Shown here: positions 15,944 to 23,510 of the stretch, one piece after another
How the letters are laid out: the number at the start of each line of letters is the position of its first letter
Numbering within the stretch: the first letter of the stretch is position 1
Assembly: GCA_016937975.1 (NCBI GenBank)
Contig: JAFGVN010000099.1
Span: 1 to 64,000 of the forward strand
Source of the DNA: Clostridia bacterium
Lineage (GTDB): Bacteria > Bacillota > Clostridia > Peptostreptococcales > Acidaminobacteraceae
Direction: 5' to 3'
Length of the DNA stretch: 64,000 bases
Made by a program: the position numbers and the translations under genes
Notes under the pieces: model-generated
What the model saw: only the letters and a program-made list of their open reading frames with translations
The model's database searches: none
Told to the model about the DNA's origin: nothing

Positions 15944-16657
15944 CTATTCATAGGATGCAATAAAAACGTAGTTGTTCTGATCGCTTTCTTTTTCAGAAAA
16001 TTGATAGTTCATTTCAGAAAATTGTTTGAGTTTTTCAGGTTCCTCAATAAGGTTTTCAACCATGAATTGTACCATCATGCCTCTTGCCTTTTTTGCTCGA
16101 ACAGTAACGACTTTTGTACTGCCATCACTAAGTTCTTCTTTAAAATGAATATTCAGAAGTGGTTTACTTATCAATTGACTAAATTCCAATGAAGCCAAGT
16201 TAATAATTAACTCATGGTCATCAAAATACTCATTTACTGCATTATGCCAGTAATCATAAAGATTAATTTGATTTGGATGCATAGTCATATCTAGACGATA
16301 AGGCTTAATACCTGTTAAGGGTTTAAGGATGCCATAATAAGCAGAAAGAATTCTTAAATGTCTATTGAGATATTGAAGTTGAATATCATCAAACAAATGA
16401 CTGTTGATTTCCTTAAAAACAATACCATTATATCTTGTAATGGCATGTTGCTCATCTTGATCTTCATGTAACAATGTAAAAGTCGCATCCAATAATTTAT
16501 CTTTTATTTTCATAAGTTTCGATAAATCTTTTTTTGACATTTTTACAAGGGTATTCTTTAGAAATTGAGTTTGTTCAGGATATGGTATAGGTACCATTGG
16601 AAAGTTTAATAAATTTCTGCCATTTTGAACTTTCGCTGGTGATATTATAATTTTCAT
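15944..16657 (-). CDS. yaaA: YaaA-family (DUF328/UPF0246) peroxide-stress protein
   Basis: 237 residues, family length about 240-260. The opening KIIISPAK and the middle NLASLEFSQL / KKARGMMVQFMVEN segments are the family signatures. Escherichia coli YaaA lowers free iron during hydrogen peroxide stress and binds DNA; the mechanism is incompletely known. The ATG at 16657 has AGAGGAG 5 bases upstream. The gene is divergent from the HAD hydrolase gene and stands alone. In an anaerobe a role in surviving oxygen is plausible. Confidence 0.92.
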   Translation of the reverse strand: MKIIISPAKVQNGRNLLNFPMVPIPYPEQTQFLKNTLVKMSKKDLSKLMKIKDKLLDATFTLLHEDQDEQHAITRYNGIVFKEINSHLFDDIQLQYLNRHLRILSAYYGILKPLTGIKPYRLDMTMHPNQINLYDYWHNAVNEYFDDHELIINLASLEFSQLISKPLLNIHFKEELSDGSTKVVTVRAKKARGMMVQFMVENLIEEPEKLKQFSEMNYQFSEKESDQNNYVFIASYE

Positions 16658-16750
16658 TAATTCTCCTCTTTTTCTATATTATTGTAGGTAAAATTAGTGC
16701 TAAAATCAACAACTTCTTGACGAAATGATGTGAATACTTCAATTAGAACT

Positions 16751-16760
16751 ATGCTATAAT
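16751..16760 (+). promoter_or_regulatory. Extended -10 promoter for the HAD gene
   Basis: ATGCTATAAT provides TGn plus TATAAT (16755-16760), which can work without a good -35 box; GGAGG follows at 16766. Confidence 0.55.
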
Positions 16761-16777
16761 CATTATGGAGGTGTTTT

Positions 16778-17434
16778 ATGAATAAATTATTTTTCTTTGA
16801 TATAAATGGTACTTTAATAGAAAGAGATGAAAGAACAGACTTACCTTTCTCATATGCCATCGACAATTTGTTGAAAATCGAAAATGCGATGAAAGATGTC
16901 GATACATCTGCTAGAAGTGATCATGATGTTTTTAAGGAAATTTTATCAAATCATAACATTGAGTATAGTGAAAATCTATGGAATTCATTTTTAGATCTTT
17001 ATATTATTCAATTAGAAAAGTTTAAAAAAACAGATGTATGGAGGATAAATGTTGATGCCTTAGAATTCGTTCAATACTTAAGCGATAAAAAATATCATTT
17101 AGCTTTAATTACAGGCGAATTGTCAATTGGTGCACAATACAAGCTTGAAAAGCTTAATTTGTGGCAATATTTTAAAACTGGTGGTTATGGCGAAGATGGT
17201 TTGAAGCGTTTTGAAATTGCAGAAGCCGCATTAAAAAAATCAAAGGAAGTATTCCCAGATGATTATGATGAAATCATTATTATTGGTGATACAGTATTGG
17301 ATATTCAAACGGCAAGACATATAGGTGCAAAGGTAATTTCCATAACCACAGGTTCTCATAGTAAAGAAAAATTAAATTCAATGAAGCCAGATTTCATTGT
17401 TGATTTGTTTGAGCCCCTTAAAATTATATATTAA
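16778..17434 (+). CDS. HAD-superfamily hydrolase (phosphatase-like)
   Basis: 218 residues. Motif I is FFDINGTL with nucleophile Asp8; the second position, usually Asp, is Asn10, which is an unusual variant that may slow or alter phosphatase action. A helical cap (about 15-85) follows, then motif II (ALITGE), a Lys in the motif III region and motif IV GDTVLDIQTA with the metal-binding Asp. The layout is that of subfamily I phosphoglycolate phosphatase-like enzymes. GGAGG lies 7 bases before the ATG. It overlaps the 3' end of the convergent TraX gene by 11 bases. Substrate unknown. Confidence 0.88.
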   Translation: MNKLFFFDINGTLIERDERTDLPFSYAIDNLLKIENAMKDVDTSARSDHDVFKEILSNHNIEYSENLWNSFLDLYIIQLEKFKKTDVWRINVDALEFVQYLSDKKYHLALITGELSIGAQYKLEKLNLWQYFKTGGYGEDGLKRFEIAEAALKKSKEVFPDDYDEIIIIGDTVLDIQTARHIGAKVISITTGSHSKEKLNSMKPDFIVDLFEPLKIIY

Positions 17435-18038
17435 GGCTGATCCATTGCAGAATTACAAGATGAACTGGATAAAAAGTATAGAAGAATATCTTCCACTTCG
17501 GTCCTTCTTTTTGGTTGTAGAAATATATTGGAATTAAAGCTAAAACGGAAAAGACTTGAATGTTGAAAAGTCCATAATATAAAATACTAAGTAGAATCAT
17601 GCCAATAATCTTTTGATAAATTGGTTTCAAAATATAAAGTAAATAAATTAGCATCACACCATAAACGCTATAATCAGGAGATAAGATGTCTGTTAGAAGT
17701 AAGACGCCTATCATCATTAAAAGTCTTAAGCCAATACTTTCATATCTTGTGTGAATGATCAGTAATAATAAACCAAGACTAAGGGTAAAGAAAATGTTGA
17801 TGGGGATATCCATAAAAAGTGATGGAAATTGAATAATGCATGCAAAAATAAAGAGTCTCATAAAATATTTAATGGGATTCTTAGTATAGTTGAAGCCAAC
17901 TGTAATGAGATATGCAAATATCGGATAAGAGAGTCTTCCTATGATCCTGAATGTAACGACATCAGGAAAAATAAAAAAGCCAATATGATCGATCACCATA
18001 AGGATCACAGCTAATAATTTTAATTGAAAAGTATTCAT
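17424..18038 (-). CDS. TraX-family membrane protein
   Basis: 204 residues, about six to seven hydrophobic helices. The opening FQLKLLAVILMVIDHIGFF and RIIGRLSYPIFAYLI segments are the family hallmarks. TraX of plasmid F acetylates pilin N-termini; chromosomal Firmicutes members are relatives of membrane acyltransferases of unknown substrate. There is no conjugation gene nearby, so a pilin role should not be assumed, although a small pilin gene (7379-7510) is in the window. The start at 18038 has a short GGAG-type site (AAAGGAGC). The 3' end overlaps the convergent HAD gene. Confidence 0.87.
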   Translation of the reverse strand: MNTFQLKLLAVILMVIDHIGFFIFPDVVTFRIIGRLSYPIFAYLITVGFNYTKNPIKYFMRLFIFACIIQFPSLFMDIPINIFFTLSLGLLLLIIHTRYESIGLRLLMMIGVLLLTDILSPDYSVYGVMLIYLLYILKPIYQKIIGMILLSILYYGLFNIQVFSVLALIPIYFYNQKEGPKWKIFFYTFYPVHLVILQWISLNI

Positions 18039-18094
18039 TTTTGCTCCTTTTATTTTAAATCATATCATTCAAGGGAAATTTTATAAAGAGGTTT

Positions 18095-18745
18095 ATGATG
18101 GTCATTACAAAAATCGAGCAACAAAAAAATAATAAAAATAGATACAGCTTGTATATTGATGGCGAATTTAAGCTAGGAATCTCTGAAGATGTAATTGTAT
18201 TTCTTAATTTAAGTGTTAAGCAGGAAATCAATGATACACTTTATGAGATGATTCTGCAAAAAGAACTTTATGCCAAAGCAAAATCCAGTGCTTTAAAGTA
18301 TCTACAAAAGCAAATGAAAAGTAAAAAAGAAGTGATACAAAAGCTTATGATTCTAGAATATCCACAAGTCATTATAGATGAAGTGATGCTCTTTTTAGAG
18401 GAATATAATTTTGTTGATGATCTGGCTTATGCAAAAGCTTATATTCATGATAAGTTATCATTGTCCAAACACAGTATGAAACGTATACAATATGATCTGA
18501 ATCAAAAGGGCATCAAGCAACAAATCATAGAGGAAGCGCTGTTTGATATTGATGATCAAATATTATTATATGAACAAGAGAATTTAGTCAATGATTTAAG
18601 AAAAAAGAAAAAGGATTATGAATGTAAAAATAAATATAATGATTATGAAATAAAACAGAAATTGATGTATTTTTTCTCACAAAAAGGGTATTCATTTGAT
18701 AAGATAAAAAAAGCTATCGAAATTGTTGAGAATTCGGAGGTTTAA
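18095..18745 (+). CDS. recX: RecX, regulator of RecA
   Basis: 216 residues. RecX binds RecA filaments and modulates recombination and the SOS response. The protein has the typical three tandem three-helix repeats: YAKAKSSALKYLQKQMKSKKEVIQKL, then FVDDLAYAKAYIHDK ... KHSMKRIQYDLNQKGI, then a C-terminal repeat with KLMYFFSQKGYSFDKI. The N-terminal ITKIEQQKNNKNRYSLYIDGEF strand region is also family-like. Two adjacent ATG codons (18095, 18098) follow AAAGAGG; the second has the better spacing. RecA is not in the window. One base separates it from the DsrE gene, so the two are co-transcribed. Confidence 0.92.
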   Translation: MMVITKIEQQKNNKNRYSLYIDGEFKLGISEDVIVFLNLSVKQEINDTLYEMILQKELYAKAKSSALKYLQKQMKSKKEVIQKLMILEYPQVIIDEVMLFLEEYNFVDDLAYAKAYIHDKLSLSKHSMKRIQYDLNQKGIKQQIIEEALFDIDDQILLYEQENLVNDLRKKKKDYECKNKYNDYEIKQKLMYFFSQKGYSFDKIKKAIEIVENSEV

Positions 18746-18746
18746 A

Positions 18747-19082
18747 ATGGATAAACTTGTTGTATTGGTAACAACCAATGAAAAGTTAGCGCTTAGTGAT
18801 ATGGTCATCCCCTATATTCAAGATGCTCTTAATCACGAATGGTGGCAAGACATTATCGTAATCTTATGGGGTTCTTCTGTCAAATGGGTATTAAATGATA
18901 CCCTGGTAAAAACTCAAATGTCAGAGCTTATCAAGCATGGTGTACAAATTAAAGCATGTAAGACAGTCGCTAATCAAAGTAATACAACGACAGCTCTCCG
19001 TAGCCTTGATTTTGATTTGGTAGACCCTTCACAAGAATTAACAGACTATTTAAAAGGAAATTATAAAGTACTGACAATATGA
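18747..19082 (+). CDS. DsrE-superfamily small protein
   Basis: 111 residues from ATG 18747 (CGGAGG 6 bases upstream; the frame extends into recX without a ribosome site). A compact alpha/beta protein with the DsrE/YchN-like pattern: LVVLVTTNEK strand-loop, a long helix, IIVILWGSSVKWV strand, and a Cys in IKACKTVANQ at about residue 72. DsrE proteins carry or relay sulfur through such a Cys; in this single-domain form the function is uncertain. It is read from the recX transcript and ends in a terminator. Confidence 0.8.
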   Translation: MDKLVVLVTTNEKLALSDMVIPYIQDALNHEWWQDIIVILWGSSVKWVLNDTLVKTQMSELIKHGVQIKACKTVANQSNTTTALRSLDFDLVDPSQELTDYLKGNYKVLTI

Positions 19083-19090
19083 AAGTAAAT

Positions 19091-19114
19091 AAAAAAGACC
19101 TTATGGTCTTTTTA
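19091..19114. terminator. Bidirectional terminator between DsrE and chemotaxis genes
   Basis: AAAAAGACC / GGTCTTTTT with TTAT loop; both flanks provide T-runs. The stop of the minus-strand gene is inside the loop. Confidence 0.88.
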
Positions 19115-20234
19115 TTATGTCATTTAATGCAACAATTTGTTTTTGATTATTTTGTACGGTTTCAATACTTTTAATTTTGGCTTGATCTACATTTTCAATA
19201 CTCATAAGAATATGATTCATTTTTTCATAGAGGTTGTGAACAATTTGGCTTTCATTAAAGAGAGCTTTACTGATTTCTTCAGTTTCAGTGTTGTTTTCGC
19301 TTTGTCCCTTTTCAATGTTTTCTATCCCTTTTCGTAGAGAAAATATGTTTTCTTTGAAAATTTCCAATAATTTCACTGTATTTTCAGTAGCTTGATGCAA
19401 TAAATTATATTCTTTAAATGCATTTCCAACAGCAGATTCTATTTTACCAGTGGCTTCATTCGTAGCGATTGCAAGATTTTGTATTTCGCTTGCAACAACT
19501 GAAAAACCTTTGCCAGCTTCTCCAGCTCTTGCAGCTTCTATAGAGGCATTTAATGAAAGCATTTGAATTTGTGATGCAATTGAATCAACAGTATTCTTTA
19601 ACTCACCTATTTCAGAAATATTATTTGCCATTTGATTAACATATTTATCTTGTTTTTCTAAATCCATTAACATATCTTCTGAATGTGTATTCAGTAAAAT
19701 TAAATTTTTGTTGAAATCTTTGAAAACTTTACCCGATTGATTGACTATATCTCCAATTTTTTCAACGTGGGTTGATGTAGAATTCATATTTGAGAACAAT
19801 TGATCCTTGAGATCACCTATGGCATTGGCATTATCCTTTAGAATACTGATGACATGCTCCATAGATTTACATTCATAGGTTATTTCTTCCATGTTTTCAA
19901 ACAAAATTTTTGATATATGTTTTACTTCCTTATAGGTTGATTCCAAGTGAGAAGTATGAAGTTCGTCTTGTTTAATTAATTGTTTTAAATCAGCTAATTT
20001 CAAATCTAATTCTTGAGAAGTTTTAATCGCTTTATCATGTTGTACTCCTCCTAGGTATGCAAATATACCTAAAAATATAGGGGCAGAATCAACCATATAA
20101 AGCAATGTATTGTTTTGATGCAAGGTTAAAATATTCACAGTTTTTTGAACAAAAATTTCCAACAGAAGTGCTCCTACTGGAAACATTAATCCAAAGATTA
20201 TGCCTACAATTAGATATTTTGTTTGAGTTTTCAT
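19101..20234 (-). CDS. Methyl-accepting chemotaxis-type signalling protein without sensor domain
   Basis: 377 residues. Two membrane helices at about 8-30 and 42-64 with barely any loop between them, then a long coiled coil (70-200) and the cytoplasmic signalling domain with the conserved hairpin tip (MLSLNASIEAARAGEAGKGFSVVASEIQNLA) near 225-260. There is no periplasmic or PAS ligand-binding domain and no clear HAMP, so the signal may be sensed by the membrane part or a partner protein. The gene starts 11 bases after the unknown protein gene at 20246-20872, with which it forms an operon; no che genes are near. Confidence 0.9.
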   Translation of the reverse strand: MKTQTKYLIVGIIFGLMFPVGALLLEIFVQKTVNILTLHQNNTLLYMVDSAPIFLGIFAYLGGVQHDKAIKTSQELDLKLADLKQLIKQDELHTSHLESTYKEVKHISKILFENMEEITYECKSMEHVISILKDNANAIGDLKDQLFSNMNSTSTHVEKIGDIVNQSGKVFKDFNKNLILLNTHSEDMLMDLEKQDKYVNQMANNISEIGELKNTVDSIASQIQMLSLNASIEAARAGEAGKGFSVVASEIQNLAIATNEATGKIESAVGNAFKEYNLLHQATENTVKLLEIFKENIFSLRKGIENIEKGQSENNTETEEISKALFNESQIVHNLYEKMNHILMSIENVDQAKIKSIETVQNNQKQIVALNDIIKRP

Positions 20235-20245
20235 AATTCGATCCT

Positions 20246-20872
20246 TTATAATTTTCTAAATAAGCAGAAATCACTACTTTTATAACTGGTATTATCTAAA
20301 ATAAACTGCACATGATCTTTATTGATATTAAACTTAAAGTATCCCAGATACTCATATGCGTCATCTGCAAATGCATTATCTGCATCTGAGTGACCATTAT
20401 TAACTAACAAATAACCGCCATTTTTTAGATTCTTTTTACAGTCGATTGAAACACTACCAGCGTTACTAGAAATGATAAGGTCATATTGACCCTCCAAATT
20501 AACATAACTGATTTCTTTGTAACATATTGTAGTTGGAGATTGGTAATTTTTATGAAGTTCAATATACTTAAGTACATCTTCATCTGAAAAGAAATCTTCA
20601 ATGTTTGGGTAAATATCAACATAAGTTACATTTTCAAAGTCAAATGATGGTGTTATATGGATAAAACTTCCTGGATACAAGACTTTATCAATCTCATAAG
20701 TCTGTGCCATGTACTCAAAAATAAGTCGATCATGATCAAATTTGCCAAGATAATAAAGTTTGTAGTATTCTAAATCAACGTATTTAGGTTCGAAAATATC
20801 ACCATATTTTTCTAAAAATTTTTCTAAGTCCTTACCTTCTAAATCAAAGACACTAAGAATTTTATGATTCAT
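20246..20872 (-). CDS. Unknown alpha/beta protein, methyltransferase-like fold possible
   Basis: 208 residues from ATG 20872, selected because GGAGG is 7 bases upstream. I do not recognise the family. A helical N-terminus (1-60) is followed by a Rossmann-like pattern: YPGSFIHITPSF (about 67-78), FENVTYVDIYP with an acidic strand end (80-92), and YDLIISSNAG then KKNLKNGGYLLVNNG (about 130-160), which resembles the strand 4-helix-strand 5 part of SAM-dependent methyltransferases. No classical GxGxG loop is seen, so binding of SAM is uncertain. It precedes and is transcribed with a chemotaxis-type protein and follows a -10 element (TATAAA at 20891-20896). Confidence 0.6.
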   Translation of the reverse strand: MNHKILSVFDLEGKDLEKFLEKYGDIFEPKYVDLEYYKLYYLGKFDHDRLIFEYMAQTYEIDKVLYPGSFIHITPSFDFENVTYVDIYPNIEDFFSDEDVLKYIELHKNYQSPTTICYKEISYVNLEGQYDLIISSNAGSVSIDCKKNLKNGGYLLVNNGHSDADNAFADDAYEYLGYFKFNINKDHVQFILDNTSYKSSDFCLFRKL

Positions 20873-20918
20873 AAAATCACCTCCAATCCTTTTATACCCT
20901 ATTAGTAAAAAAACTCCC

Positions 20919-20942
20919 AAAAAAAAACTAGGTTTCCCTAGT
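20919..20942 (-). terminator. Terminator of the HD-GYP operon
   Basis: Stem ACTAGG / CCTAGT with GAAA loop, then eight or more T on the minus strand; contains the stop codon of the HD-GYP gene. Confidence 0.88.
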
Positions 20943-21828
20943 CATTTTCTATAACTTTTAAAAATGCATCAACAACATCTTCACGATAATGTATCCCACG
21001 ATAATCAACCAGCTCTTTAATGGCAACTGATTTTGGCAATGCTTTACGATATGGCCGATCAGAGGTCATAGCATCAAAGGTATCAGCAACAGAAATAATT
21101 GCTGCTTCAAGTAAAATCTCATCACCTTTTAAACCATTTGGATATCCAGAACCGTCAAGTCGTTCATGATGTTGTAAAACTATCTCTTCTAAATTCTTAA
21201 AATATAATCGTTTAATGATTTGTGATCCATGATACGAATGTGTTTTAATAATTTCGTACTCTTTGTTAGTTAATTTACCTGGTTTGTTAAGAATATCGTA
21301 AGGAATTTCCAGTTTCCCAACATCGTGAAATAATGATGCAAAATGAACGCGTTCTAATGTTTCACCTTTCAATTTCATTTGTTTAGCAATTAAGTATGAA
21401 TATTGCAGTACTCTTGTTCCATGTTCTCTAGTATATTGGTCTTTTTCATGAACTTTGTTGGTTGTTTCAACAATTTCTTTCATTTCATCGCTTAGGACAT
21501 GAAAAATTGAATCATTAATTACATACAAAATTCTAACTTCAGTATTTGCTCTAAAATTCATTGAATTTTTTAAGTTTGTAAAAAAAATTGAATCCCCTTT
21601 TGTTAAAATTTCATCTGTATCATCACTAACTATTTCTCCTTCTAAAATATAAAAGAATTCAAAATTATCTTCTTTATCAGCTGGATATATTACAAACATT
21701 TTATCTTTATAGATTGTTTGTTCCCTTACTTCCATTGAAGAATTTCTTGCTAGTAATTTTAATTTGGAAGACTTTTGAGTTGCGATATCTAGTGGTTTTT
21801 CACGCTTAACAATATGAAATCCATTCAT
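20938..21828 (-). CDS. HD-GYP phosphodiesterase with N-terminal cupin-like domain
   Basis: 296 residues from ATG 21828 (a TTG lies just before it at 21831; GGAG is about 10 bases upstream). Residues 1-115 look like a cupin or cNMP-binding-like beta barrel (FFYILEGEIVSDDTDEILTKGDSIFFTN). The C-terminal half is an HD-GYP domain: HDVGK (about 168), THSYHGSQI, HHERLDGSGYP and ADTFDAMTSDRPYR. HD-GYP enzymes hydrolyse cyclic di-GMP; all metal ligands and the GYP loop are present. The barrel could sense a small ligand and control the enzyme. It is coupled to the secreted helical protein gene just upstream (stop-to-start distance 5 bases). Confidence 0.9.
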   Translation of the reverse strand: MNGFHIVKREKPLDIATQKSSKLKLLARNSSMEVREQTIYKDKMFVIYPADKEDNFEFFYILEGEIVSDDTDEILTKGDSIFFTNLKNSMNFRANTEVRILYVINDSIFHVLSDEMKEIVETTNKVHEKDQYTREHGTRVLQYSYLIAKQMKLKGETLERVHFASLFHDVGKLEIPYDILNKPGKLTNKEYEIIKTHSYHGSQIIKRLYFKNLEEIVLQHHERLDGSGYPNGLKGDEILLEAAIISVADTFDAMTSDRPYRKALPKSVAIKELVDYRGIHYREDVVDAFLKVIEND

Positions 21829-21833
21829 CAATT

Positions 21834-22277
21834 CTAGTCTCCAATAACTCTAATTGGGTCAATCATTACAGTTCTGCCATCAATGATTACAGGAACCAAT
21901 TCACAAAGTACTGTAACTCCCAAATCATTTGCTCTCGCAAACATAGCTTGTGCAACTGCATTAGTATCATTTACTAGATTATTGATCAAATTAGTAATTT
22001 CTACATCTTTATTAGCGGTTAATGAATTTAAACGATCAGTTAAGCTTTGACCCTCTAATTCTTTTTTAGCTAATTTGCAATTGTCTTCATATTGATCTAG
22101 AATTTCATCTGCACGATCTAGTGCTTTTTCAATCATAGCATCAATGGTTGCGTTGGTTTGATCAACATCTGTTTGCACGATTGCAATGATTTCAGGATCA
22201 ATTGTGTCCGCCATTGTAAAACTTGCTAGCATAAACATCATCATAGCAATGCTCACAATTAAAAGTAATTTTTTCAT
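21834..22277 (-). CDS. Small secreted helical protein, unknown
   Basis: 147 residues. A signal peptide (MKKLLLIVSIAMMMFMLASFTMA, cleavage likely after ADT-type site near 23-24) precedes an all-helical, acidic region (about 28-115) with heptad-like runs (TIDAMIEKALDRADEILDQYEDN) and a short beta-like end (LCELVPVIIDGRTVMIDPIRV). Two cysteines (about 71 and 124) could form a disulfide. No family is recognised. GGGAGGAA precedes the ATG. It is the first gene of an operon with the HD-GYP enzyme, which hints at a link between this exported protein and cyclic di-GMP signalling. Confidence 0.65.
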   Translation of the reverse strand: MKKLLLIVSIAMMMFMLASFTMADTIDPEIIAIVQTDVDQTNATIDAMIEKALDRADEILDQYEDNCKLAKKELEGQSLTDRLNSLTANKDVEITNLINNLVNDTNAVAQAMFARANDLGVTVLCELVPVIIDGRTVMIDPIRVIGD

Positions 22278-22363
22278 GCTCTTCCTCCCTTTTACTCCAA
22301 CTCAATTTTATCACGGGAATTAATTTGATGTCAATTAATTGATTATTTTACAATAAACGTAAA

Positions 22364-22903
22364 TTATTCATATATTGTCCAGTAATCGTCTCCCCAATAC
22401 TTCTTAATAAATTCGTCACGACCGGATTTTCCACGATCTTCCTTGTAATCCTCAGGATTTTTTTTGTAAAAATCTTGATGATATTCTTCAGCTGGATAAA
22501 AAGGTACTAATGGCTTTATTTCAGTTACGATTTTACCAGGGAACCTATTTGAAGCATCCATTTCAGCTTTTGATTTTTCTGCTAGAATTTTTTGCTCTTC
22601 ATCCGTATAGAATATAATAGTTCTATAAGATGGGCCTCTATCATGAAATTGACCTTCTGAGTCCGTAGGGTCTATTTGTCGCCAAAAAACTTGTAAAAGT
22701 GTATTGTAATCAATGATTTCCTCATTATATGTTACTTCTACTACTTCATAATGACCGGATTCCTGAGTTTTAACATCTTTGTAAGTCGGATTTTCAACAT
22801 GACCACCCATATATCCAGATATTACTGAAGTCACTCCTTCAAATACATCAAAGCTTCCTACTACACACCAGAAGCAACCACCACCAAAATAAGCCTTTTT
22901 CAT
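22364..22903 (-). CDS. msrA: Peptide methionine sulfoxide reductase A
   Basis: 179 residues. Repairs the S form of methionine sulfoxide in proteins. The active-site motif GGCFWC has catalytic Cys10; a second Cys13 follows. Downstream signatures SGYMGGHVENPTYKDV and YHQDFYKKNP are intact. The start is supported by AAGGAGGA. It lies 27 bases after a MarR-type regulator and is very probably in one operon with it, giving an oxidant-responsive unit. Confidence 0.96.
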   Translation of the reverse strand: MKKAYFGGGCFWCVVGSFDVFEGVTSVISGYMGGHVENPTYKDVKTQESGHYEVVEVTYNEEIIDYNTLLQVFWRQIDPTDSEGQFHDRGPSYRTIIFYTDEEQKILAEKSKAEMDASNRFPGKIVTEIKPLVPFYPAEEYHQDFYKKNPEDYKEDRGKSGRDEFIKKYWGDDYWTIYE

Positions 22904-22930
22904 GATTTCCTCCTTAAAAGAAGTGATGAA

Positions 22931-23374
22931 TTATTCTTTCATCACTTCTTCAAAATTTGTTTGTAAACGATTCATATAAGATTTAAATGAATTGATTTCA
23001 TCATTAGTAAAATCTGTAAATGCAATGGTTTCTACTTGATTCGCCATAGCAATAAAATCCTTTTGAATTGATTTACCTTTTTCGGTCAATTTAATATAAG
23101 TTACCCTTTTATCAAGTTGACTTTTTTCCTTCAGTATATAATCTCGGTCGATTAATCGATTCACTAAAACAGTTACAGTAGACTTATCTTTACCAACAAG
23201 ATCACTAATCTGATGCATTTTTAATTGTCCTTCATTAAAATGTAACGACGTTAAAATGTCAGCATATGAAGATACTAAATCTTCAAAACCATCTTGCTTT
23301 AATAATTGATCTACATAATGATGCATTAACTTTTTAGCCCTGTTAAGACTATATAAAACAAAATCCACACTCAT
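22931..23374 (-). CDS. MarR-family transcription regulator
   Basis: 147 residues. A winged-helix dimer: helix-turn-helix at about 55-85 (QLKMHQISDLVGKDKSTVTVLVNRLIDRDYI), wing around EKSQLDKRVTYIKLTEKG (about 90-105). No cysteine is visible in the N-terminal region where OhrR-type sensors carry theirs, so thiol sensing is unlikely. It precedes msrA in an operon and is divergent from a cation antiporter gene; an inverted repeat lies at its ribosome site, suggesting self-control. The antiporter may be a second target. Confidence 0.9.
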   Translation of the reverse strand: MSVDFVLYSLNRAKKLMHHYVDQLLKQDGFEDLVSSYADILTSLHFNEGQLKMHQISDLVGKDKSTVTVLVNRLIDRDYILKEKSQLDKRVTYIKLTEKGKSIQKDFIAMANQVETIAFTDFTNDEINSFKSYMNRLQTNFEEVMKE

Positions 23375-23395
23375 AAGTTCCCCTCCTAACTTATG
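23372..23395. repeat. Inverted repeat over the marR start, possible operator
   Basis: CATAAGTT-N8-AACTTATG, perfect 8-base arms, with the ribosome site GGAGGGG of marR in the spacer and the start codon in one arm. It could bind a MarR dimer, or fold in the mRNA and hide the ribosome site. Confidence 0.6.
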
Positions 23396-23403
23396 TACTA
23401 CCT

Positions 23404-23431
23404 ATCATAATTAAATACTATAATTCGACAA
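23404..23431 (-). promoter_or_regulatory. Promoter of marR-msrA
   Basis: On the minus strand TTGTCG (23426-23431), 16-base spacer, TATGAT (23404-23409), just upstream of the inverted repeat. Confidence 0.55.
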
Positions 23432-23482
23432 AATTCAAGGAAAATATCTCTTTCATTATGCTAAATTTTTCCTTCTTTGTGT

Positions 23483-23488
23483 TATAAT
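23483..23488 (+). promoter_or_regulatory. -10 element for the antiporter gene
   Basis: TATAAT preceded by TG one base away (TGTTATAAT), an extended -10; GGAAG follows before the ATG at 23511. Confidence 0.5.
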
Positions 23489-23510
23489 GCATAGAGAAAG
23501 GAAGTATCGT

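Noticed and set aside
16657-16866. Minus-strand 69-residue frame over the HAD start
   Set aside because: It covers a promoter and another gene's start and looks like no protein family.
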